This document shows, in pieces, positions 1-8,723 of a stretch of DNA of 64,000 bases. The stretch is from Treponema sp. (GTDB taxonomy: Bacteria > Spirochaetota > Spirochaetia > Treponematales > Treponemataceae): assembly GCA_024400915.1 (NCBI GenBank), contig JAKSLX010000003.1, positions 1-64,000 on the forward strand, given 5' to 3'. Made by a program: the position numbers and the translations under genes. How positions within the stretch are numbered: the stretch's first letter is position 1; each line of letters opens with the position of its first letter. The notes beneath the pieces are model-generated. The model had not been told where the DNA came from. It did no database searches and was given only the letters and a program-made list of their open reading frames with translations.

Positions 1-79
1 GTTCTGAAGTTGTTGTCTTACCAGAGTCGATGTGTGCACTGATACCGATATTACGAACTTTAGTAATATCAAAAGCCAT
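1..79 (-). CDS. fusA: Elongation factor G, N-terminal fragment
   Basis: Only the first 26 codons lie in the window; the gene runs off the left edge. They encode the G1 phosphate-binding loop AHIDSGKTTTSE preceded by RNIGIS, which identifies the ribosomal translocase EF-G. The form GISAHIDSGKTT is closer to mitochondrial EF-G1 and the spirochaete/planctomycete spdEFG1 lineage than to ordinary bacterial EF-G, which has GIMAHIDAGKTT; that subgrouping is inferred from family knowledge. A Shine-Dalgarno AGGTGAGG lies at 88-95, 8 nt before the ATG, fixing the start. Confidence 0.85.
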   Translation of the reverse strand, partial: MAFDITKVRNIGISAHIDSGKTTTSE

Positions 80-203
80 AGTGTATACCTCACCTAAAAA
101 AAGATTACTTTGTAAAATATCGCCGACAATAGCAATAGTTCCGCATATTTTAGTAAAAAAACGTAAAGTATTCAATAGTAAAACATGTAGATGGTATAAA
201 AAA

Positions 204-350
204 ACAGGCTTCCATCGGGAACCCGCCAAGCCTGCTCGGGTTGGGCGATATGTTTAGTAATCAGGTATCTTCTTTTTTCACTTTGAATACTAGTAATCGA
301 CTGCCCAAAAGTCGCAGTTTGCCGGAACCCCGACTCCGCCTGTTTTTTTT
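204..350 (+). ncRNA. Candidate structured RNA, possibly 6S-like
   Basis: A gene-free stretch folds as a long closed hairpin. ACAGGC (204-209) pairs with GCCTGT (338-343), which runs into eight T's, and TCGGG (215-219) pairs with CCCGA (329-333). Inside are AACCCG/CGGGTT (220-225/237-242) and CGACT/AGTCG (298-302/310-314). The 5' side has GGGCGATAT, resembling the central-bubble strand of 6S RNA. A TATAAA at 195-200 would place a transcription start near the base of the stem, with the T-run as terminator. The opposite strand also ends in a T-run, so the strand is not certain. No homology search was possible. Confidence 0.35.
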
Positions 351-440
351 AGCTGATATGCTTTCCTATTGAATCAGTTGTGATACTAAAATATGACTTC
401 CCGGGCGAAATCATTTGTGCAGCAACGGCCGGTACTGTCG

Positions 441-491
441 GTAACTTTCGCCCCAAGAATTGCAGGGCAATTGGCTTAGGGGTCTGTCTCC
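441..491. repeat. Palindromic repeat, GGGGTCTGTCYCC family
   Basis: This segment shares GTAACTTTCGCC, then CAAGAATTGC, then a GCAATT complement, with the insertion inside the pseudouridine synthase gene at 19362-19416. It ends in GGGGTCTGTCTCC (479-491), the complement of that copy's GGGGACAGACCCC with one change. Another terminal motif is at 19864-19876. It is a dispersed, partly decayed palindromic element in non-coding DNA. Confidence 0.6.
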
Positions 492-514
492 ACTGTTCCT
501 GTTTTTCAAGAGGG

Positions 515-561
515 TATAAAAAAGCCACCTGAATTTGCCGTGAAGTCCGTAGGACTGAACA
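515..561 (-). terminator. Intrinsic terminator of the deaminase gene
   Basis: Reading the minus strand, CCACCGGATTTG pairs with CAAATTCAGGTGG, with a nested AGTCC/GGACT, and is followed by a run of six T's. It sits 40 bp past the stop codon of the 601-1659 gene. Confidence 0.7.
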
Positions 562-600
562 AATCCGGTGGAATTTAATTTGCTGATGGATTGTCAACTT

Positions 601-1659
601 TTAGCTTTCAATTTCCTTTTCCTCAGGGTGTGCCTGGAACCATTTGAACCATGCTTCGTCTACCTTGTTGCACCACTGGGTCTTCATTTTCTTTGCCATG
701 AAAGAATTGGTAAAGCCGTTTTTGATGATTTTCTTGATGTCCTCAAGTGTAAAGCCAAGCTGGCTGTAGATGTTCCAGTATTCGTCGATGAGGGAACATT
801 TGAAGAAGGTAGGGTCATCTGTATTGATTGTAATGTTGCAGCCTGCATCGTAAAGTTTTTTTACAGGATGGTTCTTCATGTCTCCCTTGAATTCCTGGAG
901 GATGAAAATGTTGCTGGTAGGGCAGACTTCAAGAGGAATCTGCTTTTCTGCAAGTTCTTTTACGAACTCTTCGTCCTTTGCGGCCTGAATACCGTGACCA
1001 AGACGTTCTGCGTGGCAAAGGTTGATGCTGTCCTTCATTGACCAGCTTTCTACTGATTCACCGGCATGAGTTACAGTATGGAGACCGTGTTCAACTGCCT
1101 TGTCGAAAACCGGAGCATAGTCTTTAGCAGGGCCTTTTGATTCGTCTCCGCCAAGACCGATACCAATAATGATAGGGTTCCTTGCCGCAATTACATGATT
1201 CAGGTTGTTCATGGCGTTTTCCATTCCAAATGAACGGCTTACGTCAATAAGACACCTAATTGTTCTGTGGGAGTTTGAACTGATCCTCTTGATGCACTTT
1301 GAGATTGTATTGATGATGTCGTTAAACTGCCAGCCTTTTTTCAGGTGCGATGTAGGGCTGATGAATGTTTCGCAGTAAACGATGTTGTTGTCGTTAAGGT
1401 AATCTTCGAAATCGTTGAACTGGATTTCAAGGTCCTGGACATTTTTGAAGTATGACTGAATCTTGATGAATGATGTAAGGAATCCTCCAAGGTCATTGTA
1501 GTCGAAGAGGGATTTGAATTCTTCGTCAGTCATTTGTTCACCGAAATTTCTTTCGTAAACTTTCTTTACGGTTTCTCGGCCGATGACAGCTTCTTCATGA
1601 ACATGAAGTTCTGCCTTTGGAATGGACTTTAATAAATCATAAAACACTTCTTTCTTCAT
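601..1659 (-). CDS. add: Adenosine deaminase family protein
   Basis: A 352-residue zinc amidohydrolase of the adenosine/AMP deaminase family, expected to hydrolyse adenosine or a related purine to the inosine form in the cytoplasm. Visible signatures are the metal-binding ELHVH near residue 17, the catalytic THAGES near residue 195, RLGHGIQ, EVCPTSN and the C-terminal metal ligands in NTDDP. After HVH the usual LEG/LDG is replaced by EEAVIG, so the substrate may differ from adenosine; adenine deaminase-like or unassigned members cannot be excluded. It stands alone with its own terminator. No Shine-Dalgarno precedes the ATG; a TATACA box ends 9 nt upstream of it. Confidence 0.8.
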   Translation of the reverse strand: MKKEVFYDLLKSIPKAELHVHEEAVIGRETVKKVYERNFGEQMTDEEFKSLFDYNDLGGFLTSFIKIQSYFKNVQDLEIQFNDFEDYLNDNNIVYCETFISPTSHLKKGWQFNDIINTISKCIKRISSNSHRTIRCLIDVSRSFGMENAMNNLNHVIAARNPIIIGIGLGGDESKGPAKDYAPVFDKAVEHGLHTVTHAGESVESWSMKDSINLCHAERLGHGIQAAKDEEFVKELAEKQIPLEVCPTSNIFILQEFKGDMKNHPVKKLYDAGCNITINTDDPTFFKCSLIDEYWNIYSQLGFTLEDIKKIIKNGFTNSFMAKKMKTQWCNKVDEAWFKWFQAHPEEKEIES

Positions 1660-1737
1660 ATTATATATTGTATAACTTTATTTTTAAAATAACAGTACTT
1701 TAGATTATATATGGATAAATATATCAAAAAGTTATAT

Positions 1738-1776
1738 GCCGGATTAGAATTGGCTTGTTGCCAATTTTAATCCGGC
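1738..1776. repeat. 17-bp perfect-stem hairpin
   Basis: GCCGGATTAGAATTGGC (1738-1754) is followed by a 5-nt loop and its complement GCCAATTTTAATCCGGC (1760-1776), with a single G-U pair. No T-run follows on either strand, so it does not look like a terminator. It opens a repeat cluster that fills the gap between the deaminase and RRM genes. Confidence 0.8.
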
Positions 1777-1842
1777 AAAGAACTGACTTGTCCGCAGTCC
1801 GCGTCCATTTTTTGCTTCGCAAAAAAACGTCAGTTCTTTCGG
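1777..1842. repeat. Inverted-repeat element, copy A
   Basis: The unit is bounded by AAAGAACTGAC (1777-1787) and its complement GTCAGTTCTTT (1829-1839). Inside are CGCAGTCCGCG and a small hairpin TTTTTTGC-TTC-GCAAAAAA. Positions 1785-1842 recur as copy B at 1913-1970, and the core recurs inverted near 30795-30836. Confidence 0.75.
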
Positions 1843-1912
1843 CTTTTCAGATTGACCTCGTCCGCGGTCGTTTTTGCTCTGCAAAAAGCATCTGTTCGTG
1901 CAAAATATGATG

Positions 1913-1970
1913 GACTTGTCCGCAGCCCGCGTCTATTTTTTGCTTTGCAAAAAAACGTTAGTTCTTTCGG
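1913..1970. repeat. Inverted-repeat element, copy B
   Basis: This 58-bp direct repeat of 1785-1842 has a few substitutions (CGCAGCCCGCGTC; TTTTTTGC-TTT-GCAAAAAA). A more decayed version (CGTCCGCGGTCG, TTTTTGC-TCT-GCAAAAA) lies between the two copies at 1851-1896. Together they occupy most of the 384-bp gap before the RRM gene. Confidence 0.75.
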
Positions 1971-2043
1971 TTTGAGTGTAGGAACTTGGGCGCAGTCATA
2001 AAATAAAGTTGATTTAAACCATAATAAAATGTAGATTTTTATC

Positions 2044-2445
2044 ATGTCAAAGAGAATCTATATTGGTAATTTAAGTTACACAACTACAGAAGAAAGGCTC
2101 ACTGAACTCTTTTCTGAATTCGGTGAAGTAATTTCAGCTTCTATCATTAAGGACAGGGATACGAGCCAGTCAAAGGGGTTCGGTTTTGTTGAACTTTCTG
2201 ACGAAGCAGACAGTGACGGTGCTATTTCCAGGTTAAGCGGAAAGGAAGTTGATGGCCGCCGTGTAAGGGTAAATTATGCTGAGGAAAAAAGGGAAGGAAC
2301 GGGAAGAAATTTTGGACGTGACCGCAATGATCGTGGCGACCGCAGTTTCCGTGGTGAAAACCGTGACCGCAATTTCCGCAGAAATCGTTCTGACGATGGC
2401 CGCAATGAAGGCCGTGGACGCGGTTCTTTTGGAAGGGAATATTAA
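2044..2445 (+). CDS. RRM RNA-binding protein with Gly/Arg-rich tail
   Basis: This 133-residue protein has one RNA recognition motif over about residues 1-80. RNP2 is IYIGNL (4-9) and RNP1 is KGFGFVEL (about 43-50). The C-terminal 50 residues are basic, disordered and rich in R, G, N and D, with repeated GRDRND/RGDR units. It probably binds single-stranded RNA, like the small cold-inducible RRM proteins of cyanobacteria and spirochaetes; targets are unknown. No Shine-Dalgarno precedes the ATG, and the start follows directly from the repeat cluster. The peptidase gene begins 6 nt after its stop, so the two are probably cotranscribed. Confidence 0.9.
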   Translation: MSKRIYIGNLSYTTTEERLTELFSEFGEVISASIIKDRDTSQSKGFGFVELSDEADSDGAISRLSGKEVDGRRVRVNYAEEKREGTGRNFGRDRNDRGDRSFRGENRDRNFRRNRSDDGRNEGRGRGSFGREY

Positions 2446-2450
2446 ATTTC

Positions 2451-3329
2451 ATGGGATTTTTGCCTGAGGATTTTTCGATTTTCATCAGCCGCCAGTGCAA
2501 TCGTGTTGATTTCATTCAGTCGTGGTTAAAGGCCCATGGTGTGGAATCAAAGAGACTGTCCATTGACGGCAAAAACCATATCCTTGTACAGTTTGAATCC
2601 CGTTTTTATAATCCCCGGTTCAGGATAAAGACTGTTGTAGCGCACCACGACAGGGTGGAAGGCAGCCCTGGTGCAAATGATAACAGTGCTGCAGTATGGC
2701 AGTTGATGAACTGGGCCGTCAATTTAAAAAACTATCCAGATTTTCATAATGTCCGGATTTTCTTTACGGATGGAGAAGAACTTGGCTCCAATACAGGTGT
2801 CACCGAGCAGGGGGCTTTTGGCATAGCAAGTACATTCCAGCGTTTGGGGATTAAGGATGATGTTTATGTCTTTGATGCCTGCGGCCGTGGTGAAGTTCCG
2901 GTTCTTGCAAGGCTGAATCTTGGCCCAAAAACTCCGGCTTCCTTTGTAAAGACTGCAAGCGACCTCTATGTCAGGACTTTGCAGATTCTAAAAACAGCAA
3001 GTCCCAAAAAGTGGATGACTCTTCCTATTGCTTACAGTGACAACGCCTCATTTCTTGCCTGCGGAATTCCTGCCGTTGCAATTACCATGCTTCCGTCTGA
3101 TGAAGCAAGCCTTTATGCAATGCATGTTTCAGAAAACGGAACTCTTGAATCAAAGGTTCTTAATAGGGAAAGAGCAAAAGAAAATGAAGGCAGTTTGAAA
3201 GAACTTTTGCCGTTAACCTGGAGGCTTTTCCATTCTGAAAAAGACAGCGAAGAATTCCTTACTCCCGAAAGTTTCCAGATGATGGAGAGCATTCTTCGCG
3301 TCCTTGCCTTTTCAAAAACTCCTGCCTAA
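2451..3329 (+). CDS. M28-family zinc peptidase-like protein
   Basis: This 292-residue protein carries the metal-ligand pattern of M28 aminopeptidases: AHHDRV near residue 64 (His), SPGANDNSAAV (bridging Asp), FTDGEELGS (Glu) and a later SDNASF with an Asp. It should remove N-terminal residues from peptides. No signal peptide or membrane segment is seen, so it is probably cytoplasmic. The ATG lies 5 nt after the RRM stop codon, with a purine-rich GGAAGGGA upstream. Its stop overlaps the convergent stop of the last receptor gene of the chemosensory operon, leaving no room for a terminator between them. Confidence 0.8.
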   Translation: MGFLPEDFSIFISRQCNRVDFIQSWLKAHGVESKRLSIDGKNHILVQFESRFYNPRFRIKTVVAHHDRVEGSPGANDNSAAVWQLMNWAVNLKNYPDFHNVRIFFTDGEELGSNTGVTEQGAFGIASTFQRLGIKDDVYVFDACGRGEVPVLARLNLGPKTPASFVKTASDLYVRTLQILKTASPKKWMTLPIAYSDNASFLACGIPAVAITMLPSDEASLYAMHVSENGTLESKVLNRERAKENEGSLKELLPLTWRLFHSEKDSEEFLTPESFQMMESILRVLAFSKTPA

Positions 3330-5092
3330 ATGTGGTCCTTCATGTTCGAAAGCTTGAAGGCAATGTTCTTCATTTCATTAACGGTATTAGTAATGGTCTT
3401 TGTAGACTGAGCAAAACTTTCGATGCCGGAACTGATCTGGCGGAGGGTAATGACAATCTGGTTGAAGGATGCCGTCTGCTGCTCGATGATTCCGGAAATT
3501 TCCGTAGCTTTTTCGTTGGTTTCGTTTGAAGATTCCATGATTCCGCCAAACTGAGATTCAAGCTGCTTTGAAATGTTTGCTTCTTCGTGAATGAATTCTG
3601 TACTTTGTTCTGAAGAAAAAATGAGCTCACGAGATGCATTCTGTATGCTTTCGATGTAAGACTGAATTTTCTCTATGGAATCCATTGTGTTGTTTGCAAG
3701 GCGGCGGATTTCTGTTGCAACGATGTGGAAGTTGCGGCCGTTCTTTCCGTTTGACACTGCTTCAAGTTCTGCGTTGAAAGCAATGATCTTTGTTTGGTCT
3801 GCAATATCCTTTATTATTGTAACGATGTCATCAATGTTGTCTATTTGTGCGGCAAGATTTTTGATTCCGTCAATGACTCCCTGGTTTGACTCATTGATGT
3901 CGGAAAGATGGTTGATGTTTTCCTTGAGGAGGTTGAATGCTTCTGAAACTTCTTCTTTTGTCTGGTCTGTACCTTCAGAAACTTCTGAAATTCTTGTTGC
4001 AACATTTTTAGATAGTGCGTTTGAATCTTCCATAGTGCTAAGGATTTCCTTTACGTCTGCACTCTGTTCGGAAGAGGAAGTTGCGATTTTGCTGGAAATG
4101 ATGGAAAGATCTTCTGTTGAATGAAGAACATCCTTACCGATGTCGGAGAACTGGTCCATAAGGGTTTTGTAATGGGAAATTACTTTTCCAAGAAGATAAA
4201 CATTGTATTGAATCTGATCAGAAAGGGTAGTCTTGATTTCCGTATTTGGATTTCCTGTCTCAAGAAGTTCAGTTGAAACTTCACGGAGCTGCCTGTTGTT
4301 CTGAATCATGTATCGGATAAAGAGAAAAATCAGTGAACCAGAAAGAATGATCTGAAGAATGTTTGCGATGATTATTCTTGCAATCTGATCGTTAGGTCCC
4401 ATAACGACCCCGTTGATTACCATGTATCCCTGCTTAAGAAGATAGTAGGAAAGGATGTTTGAGAAAACAATAGGGATGAAAAGGAACATGAGGCAGCGGG
4501 AAAGAATTGAAAGTCCATAGTAAGACTTTTTAATTCCAAAGAAATTTTTCCTTTCAAGAATGTCAGGATTGATTCCGGCCTTTAGAATTTTTTCGATGTA
4601 TTTTTTTGAAACTCTTTCGCTGAAATGATAGATGATTACGGCTGTAGTGTATGAACCGAAAATGCATGCTATGTAAGAAATGTTTGCTGTTTTCCCATCA
4701 AGCCCAATGCCAGGGAATCTGTGATAGACGTAGCAGAGAAAACCTGTAATGACTATGGCATAGAAGAATGTTCTTATAGCAGACAAAAATGGGAAGCGAA
4801 CCATTTCCAGAAAAAGTCTTGTCCTGTCCTGAATGTCTTCCAGCGCATTTTCTTCAAAAAGCATAAGGTCCCTTTCCATTCCTTTGATAAGCATTCTGTG
4901 AATGAAAGGCATGAAAACCAGCTGTGCAATGCAGTAAGTTGCAAGACTCCAGCAGAAGGCCCAGAAAAGCTGACTTGGACGTAATGAAACATAAAATGCA
5001 GTATAACAGAATACAAAGACTGCACATGAAAACATGGTTGCTGTCTTGTACCAATAGAGTTTAGCTGAAAAAGAAAAAGCCTTGTTGCTCAT
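3326..5092 (-). CDS. MCP-like receptor with 6-TM input domain, paralogue 4
   Basis: The last gene of the chemosensory operon, 588 residues. The N-terminal half has about six membrane helices and no periplasmic sensor domain. The loop after helix 4 carries ERKNFFGIKK, and N/K-FFG recurs in all four paralogues. No HAMP domain is recognisable; the coiled signalling hairpin starts near residue 300. Its tip reads ADQTKIIAFNAELEA, against ADQTNLLALNAAIEA in orthodox MCPs, so it probably pairs with the divergent CheA/CheW of this operon. It should respond to a membrane or intracellular signal (inference). It starts 2 nt after the preceding paralogue stops. Confidence 0.88.
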   Translation of the reverse strand: MSNKAFSFSAKLYWYKTATMFSCAVFVFCYTAFYVSLRPSQLFWAFCWSLATYCIAQLVFMPFIHRMLIKGMERDLMLFEENALEDIQDRTRLFLEMVRFPFLSAIRTFFYAIVITGFLCYVYHRFPGIGLDGKTANISYIACIFGSYTTAVIIYHFSERVSKKYIEKILKAGINPDILERKNFFGIKKSYYGLSILSRCLMFLFIPIVFSNILSYYLLKQGYMVINGVVMGPNDQIARIIIANILQIILSGSLIFLFIRYMIQNNRQLREVSTELLETGNPNTEIKTTLSDQIQYNVYLLGKVISHYKTLMDQFSDIGKDVLHSTEDLSIISSKIATSSSEQSADVKEILSTMEDSNALSKNVATRISEVSEGTDQTKEEVSEAFNLLKENINHLSDINESNQGVIDGIKNLAAQIDNIDDIVTIIKDIADQTKIIAFNAELEAVSNGKNGRNFHIVATEIRRLANNTMDSIEKIQSYIESIQNASRELIFSSEQSTEFIHEEANISKQLESQFGGIMESSNETNEKATEISGIIEQQTASFNQIVITLRQISSGIESFAQSTKTITNTVNEMKNIAFKLSNMKDHI

Positions 5093-5094
5093 GA

Positions 5095-6861
5095 TTATGC
5101 CTCCATCTCTTCGTTGTCGTCTGTCTTATGATTGGAAATGCTTGCCGATTCAATGAGGTTAACATTTTCCTGAAGGTTTCTTGAAGTTTCTATGAGGGAT
5201 CTTGTGGATTTTGAGAATCCCTGAATGCTTGTACTGATTTGATGCAGCGTGTTTACAATCTGGTCGAATGCCTTTGTCTGCTGCTCAACAAGATACTTGA
5301 TTTCGTTGGAAGATGCAGAATTGTATCTAGCGGAATTGTTTATGTTTGTGAATTTTCCTTCAAGCCTTTGTGAAAGTTCCGATTCCTTCCTGATGAGGTC
5401 CGTGCTTTCCTGTGATGCGGATATAAGCTGTTTTGAAGATTTTTGAACTGCGCTGATTTTTGCCTTGATTTCTCTTGTGCTGTCCATTGTGCTGTTTGCA
5501 AGGCGGCGGATTTCATTGGCAACATTCTTGAAGTTCTTGCTTTCTCCGATTTCTGTAGTAGCTTCAAGTTCTGCGTTGAAGGCAATGATCTTTGTCTGGT
5601 CCGAAATGCTGTCGATGATGTTTGCAATTTCCCAAATCGAATTGATTTTGTCGTTGAGTTTCTTGATACCCTGAATTGTGGTTTCATTGGATTCTGCAAT
5701 GGCAGAAATTGAAGAAAGGGACTTTTCAAGAAGTTCTGACCCTGTATTTACTTTTTCTACTGTCTTTTTTGCAATTTCCGTAACCTCGATGATTCTGTTT
5801 TCGATATTGTGGGAAAGGTTGGTTGCATTTTCCATTGTAGAAACAATTTCCTTGATTCCGGTAGATTGCTCTACGGAGGTGGATTCAGTTTCGTTTGCAA
5901 TGCGCATCAGATCAGAAGAGGATTCTGCAATGGTTTTGCCAAACTGTTCTGTCTGGAAAAGAATTCCCCTTAGCATGGAAATAATCTGGTTTGCAAGATA
6001 ATGATTGAATGAAAATTCGTCCGAGATGTCGGTTTCAATAGGAGTAACTTTGGAAAAGTCTGTGGAAGTGATGCCGTTCAAAACTTCCGTCATTCTTGTG
6101 TTCTTTGAATTGATGTCAGTGTAGAAAAACAATATGGAAATAAGCATTACAACGCTGTTGATTACTATGGTGCTCAACATTCTTATGCCTTGGATTTCAC
6201 TGTTGTTAATCATAGAGGTTCCGTCAAAAGGATAGTATCCAGCAATGAGTACGGCGCAGTTGATTACGCAGGTAAAAATGCATGGTAGTGTTACGAAAAG
6301 AAGAACCTTCATGTTGAAACGGATTCCGAAAAACTTTTTCTTCATTACATAATCTTTTTCTATTCCAGCATTGATGATGTCGATTCCTATTTTGCTTACA
6401 ATCCGTGAGCAGAAAGTGTAGCCGATGAGGGACGCAAAATAAGTTCCGAATAAAGCTTCGATTATGAACAGTCCTGTTATGTTGAGAGGCTGACTTAAAC
6501 TAGTGTTCAGGTAAACTGAAATTATTGTACTTCCAATAAAAAAGTAGAAGAACGTCATGAGGGCAGTGTAGAATGGATACTGGATTATTTCATCAAAAAG
6601 ATGAGTTCTTTCTGTCAGGGTACTCTTTGAATCGTAAAAGCTCTTGATTCTTGTAGAAATCTTGTGGTAGCAAAGATGATCCGTTACAAGAGCAAATCCA
6701 AACTGAAAGAATATCAATATGAATATGAATACTTTTAATGTACTCAAGAATATGTCAAGTGGGAATTTTGTGGAGAAAATCGAATATAAGAAAACAATTA
6801 TGGCGCCGCAAATATCAGGAAAAAAGCTTTTTACGGTTGCTTCGTGTTCAAAACTTTTCAT
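5095..6861 (-). CDS. MCP-like receptor with 6-TM input domain, paralogue 3
   Basis: This 588-residue paralogue has the same plan: about six hydrophobic helices in residues 15-280, MKKKFFGIRF between helices 4 and 5, then a long signalling hairpin without a clear HAMP. The tip is SDQTKIIAFNAELEA followed by NEIRRLANSTMDS, the adaptor and kinase contact region. Its first codons overlap the stop of paralogue 2 by 4 bp, so translation is probably coupled. It shares most of its signalling helix with paralogue 4, suggesting a recent duplication, whereas the membrane domains have diverged. The ligand is unknown. Confidence 0.88.
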   Translation of the reverse strand: MKSFEHEATVKSFFPDICGAIIVFLYSIFSTKFPLDIFLSTLKVFIFILIFFQFGFALVTDHLCYHKISTRIKSFYDSKSTLTERTHLFDEIIQYPFYTALMTFFYFFIGSTIISVYLNTSLSQPLNITGLFIIEALFGTYFASLIGYTFCSRIVSKIGIDIINAGIEKDYVMKKKFFGIRFNMKVLLFVTLPCIFTCVINCAVLIAGYYPFDGTSMINNSEIQGIRMLSTIVINSVVMLISILFFYTDINSKNTRMTEVLNGITSTDFSKVTPIETDISDEFSFNHYLANQIISMLRGILFQTEQFGKTIAESSSDLMRIANETESTSVEQSTGIKEIVSTMENATNLSHNIENRIIEVTEIAKKTVEKVNTGSELLEKSLSSISAIAESNETTIQGIKKLNDKINSIWEIANIIDSISDQTKIIAFNAELEATTEIGESKNFKNVANEIRRLANSTMDSTREIKAKISAVQKSSKQLISASQESTDLIRKESELSQRLEGKFTNINNSARYNSASSNEIKYLVEQQTKAFDQIVNTLHQISTSIQGFSKSTRSLIETSRNLQENVNLIESASISNHKTDDNEEMEA

Positions 6862-8723
6862 AGGTCATCACCTTCCTTTTGTTCTATATCGTCTGAGTGG
6901 TTGTATTTATTGTTGAGTTCAAGAATTCGTGAAGAACTCTGCCTGAGCTTTTCGATTGTTTCTGCAATGGTAGTTGAAGATGTTCCAAAATTGCGTACGC
7001 TTTTTGCAATCTGCGAAAGGGTTTCTACAATCTGATGAAAAGCCTTTGTCTGCTCATGGAGAGAATCTTTGATGTTGGAAGAATTTATGGAAGTAGCTTT
7101 TGCAGACTGCTTGATATCATCAAAGTTCTTTGAAAGCTGAATGCACACTTCATTTCCTTCCATGGTTTTTGTAAGACAGTAGTTTCCAGTTGCAATGATT
7201 TCCTCGCTTGCATTTGCAATGTCCGTTATCTGGGCGTGAATTCTTTTTGTAAGTTCAAGTGTGTTGTTTGAAAGCTTTCGGATTTCTTCCGCTACATTGG
7301 TAAAATCAACTCCGTTTATGCTTATCTTGTTTGCTTCAAGTTCTGCATTGAATGCAACCGTCTTTGTCTGCTCTGCAAATTTGTCTATGGAATTTATAAC
7401 TTCGCGAATGCCATAGATTTTTTCGGAAAGCTTTGTAAGGTTATCGATTGTTATGGAATTTGTATCTGTAATTTCGCTGATTTTTTCAAAGTTTTCGTTA
7501 AGGTCAACAAAGGTGGTGTCTACGCTTTCCATTGTCTTTGAGGCAACTGTAATTACTTCGTCAAAGTTTGTTTCGACTTTCTTTGAAAGATTGTCAACGC
7601 TCTGCATGGTTGCAAGAATTTCTTCAATGTTGGCTGACTGCTGAATGACATTTTCCTTTGTCTGAATGGAAATCTCTGAAAGCATCCTTGAAATTTCATC
7701 AATGTCACTGTTTGCTTTTGTGTTGTTTCTGATGATTGAATCAAAAAGGAGAATGGTTCTGTTTATGAGGAACATTGTGTAAGAGTCTTCAGAGAAAATA
7801 TTTACATCAAAAAGGCTGTGTTGGTTTATTTCCTTGTTGCTGAGCATTACAAGAGAGTTCTGCATTGTATTAGTGTTGTTGAGAATTCTTGCGTAGTAGA
7901 AAATAACAAGGATGCAGGTGCTGATGGTGTTTGCAACGGAAATCTTGATTATGAAATTCATTGTTTCAGGTTTTGTAAAGCTTGTCTTTATGAAGAGTCC
8001 AAGGTTTTCCAATGCTGAAAGACTTCGTGCGCCAATGTCTCCCGTTATGCTGTGGACTGTCTGAGGATGGACGGCAAAGTAAACGGAATGTAATGTAACG
8101 AGTGATGTGCCAATAATAGGGAGTACAAGATAGATTACGAAGTTTGATCTTTGTGAAAGTCCAAAGAATTTCTTGTCCTTGAATTCAATTCCTTCTGCAG
8201 CAATTTTGATTGCAAATTTGCTGCAATTTCTTTCAAGAAGATAAATTGAAATGAGGATGTAGATGTATGAAAGAGAAATGTAAATGTGAAAAAAGAACAC
8301 GCTTACATGCAGGTCTACATTGAGCAAATAGTAGGCACAGAGAGAATAGAATAAACCGGTGCTAATGAAAAGCAGAAAAAGCTCAACGCCTTTTTTTAGT
8401 GGATATGAGCCGGTTGAATCCAAAAGGTCCGTTCTTTCCTTTGCACTCATGGTTGTGGATTGCCAGAAGATTAAACTGTTGGACAAAGGTTTTGTAACCA
8501 TCAGGTGAAACAGTGTTTCTATTGAGATTGTTATAAGTGCGCTGATGAAGGTAATCCAGAAAATCTGAATTGGGCTATAATTCATAGGAAGCTTTGCAAT
8601 TGCAATGCAGTAACCGATGATAGAAAGGTTAGCCGTTATGTTGAGAGGAAAAATGAAAAAGACAGCCTGTTGTTCAATAGAGAGGTCTTTATATCTGTTG
8701 ATATATTTTCTGATAAAATTCAT
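6858..8723 (-). CDS. MCP-like receptor with 6-TM input domain, paralogue 2
   Basis: At 621 residues this is the longest of the four, owing to a larger loop before the last membrane helix. About six membrane segments are visible, with KDKKFFGLSQ in the same loop as its relatives. The signalling tip is AEQTKTVAFNAELEA, and the flanking NGVDFTNVAEEIRKLSNN keeps the family pattern. Start and stop codons overlap both neighbours by 4 bp. It is expected to be an inner-membrane receptor feeding the operon's CheA hybrid. The four-helix periplasmic or Cache domains of orthodox MCPs are absent. Confidence 0.87.
   Translation of the reverse strand: MNFIRKYINRYKDLSIEQQAVFFIFPLNITANLSIIGYCIAIAKLPMNYSPIQIFWITFISALITISIETLFHLMVTKPLSNSLIFWQSTTMSAKERTDLLDSTGSYPLKKGVELFLLFISTGLFYSLCAYYLLNVDLHVSVFFFHIYISLSYIYILISIYLLERNCSKFAIKIAAEGIEFKDKKFFGLSQRSNFVIYLVLPIIGTSLVTLHSVYFAVHPQTVHSITGDIGARSLSALENLGLFIKTSFTKPETMNFIIKISVANTISTCILVIFYYARILNNTNTMQNSLVMLSNKEINQHSLFDVNIFSEDSYTMFLINRTILLFDSIIRNNTKANSDIDEISRMLSEISIQTKENVIQQSANIEEILATMQSVDNLSKKVETNFDEVITVASKTMESVDTTFVDLNENFEKISEITDTNSITIDNLTKLSEKIYGIREVINSIDKFAEQTKTVAFNAELEANKISINGVDFTNVAEEIRKLSNNTLELTKRIHAQITDIANASEEIIATGNYCLTKTMEGNEVCIQLSKNFDDIKQSAKATSINSSNIKDSLHEQTKAFHQIVETLSQIAKSVRNFGTSSTTIAETIEKLRQSSSRILELNNKYNHSDDIEQKEGDDL

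Noticed and set aside
349..597. 82-residue open frame on the minus strand
   Set aside because: It crosses the deaminase terminator and a palindromic repeat, has no ribosome site and no recognisable protein pattern.
1738..1970. CRISPR array from short direct repeats
   Set aside because: There are only two good copies, with internal hairpins and a degenerate third; no regular spacers and no cas genes.
2222..2515. His/Gly-rich open frame antisense to the RRM gene
   Set aside because: It is the reverse of the Arg/Asn/Asp-rich tail and has no independent signals.
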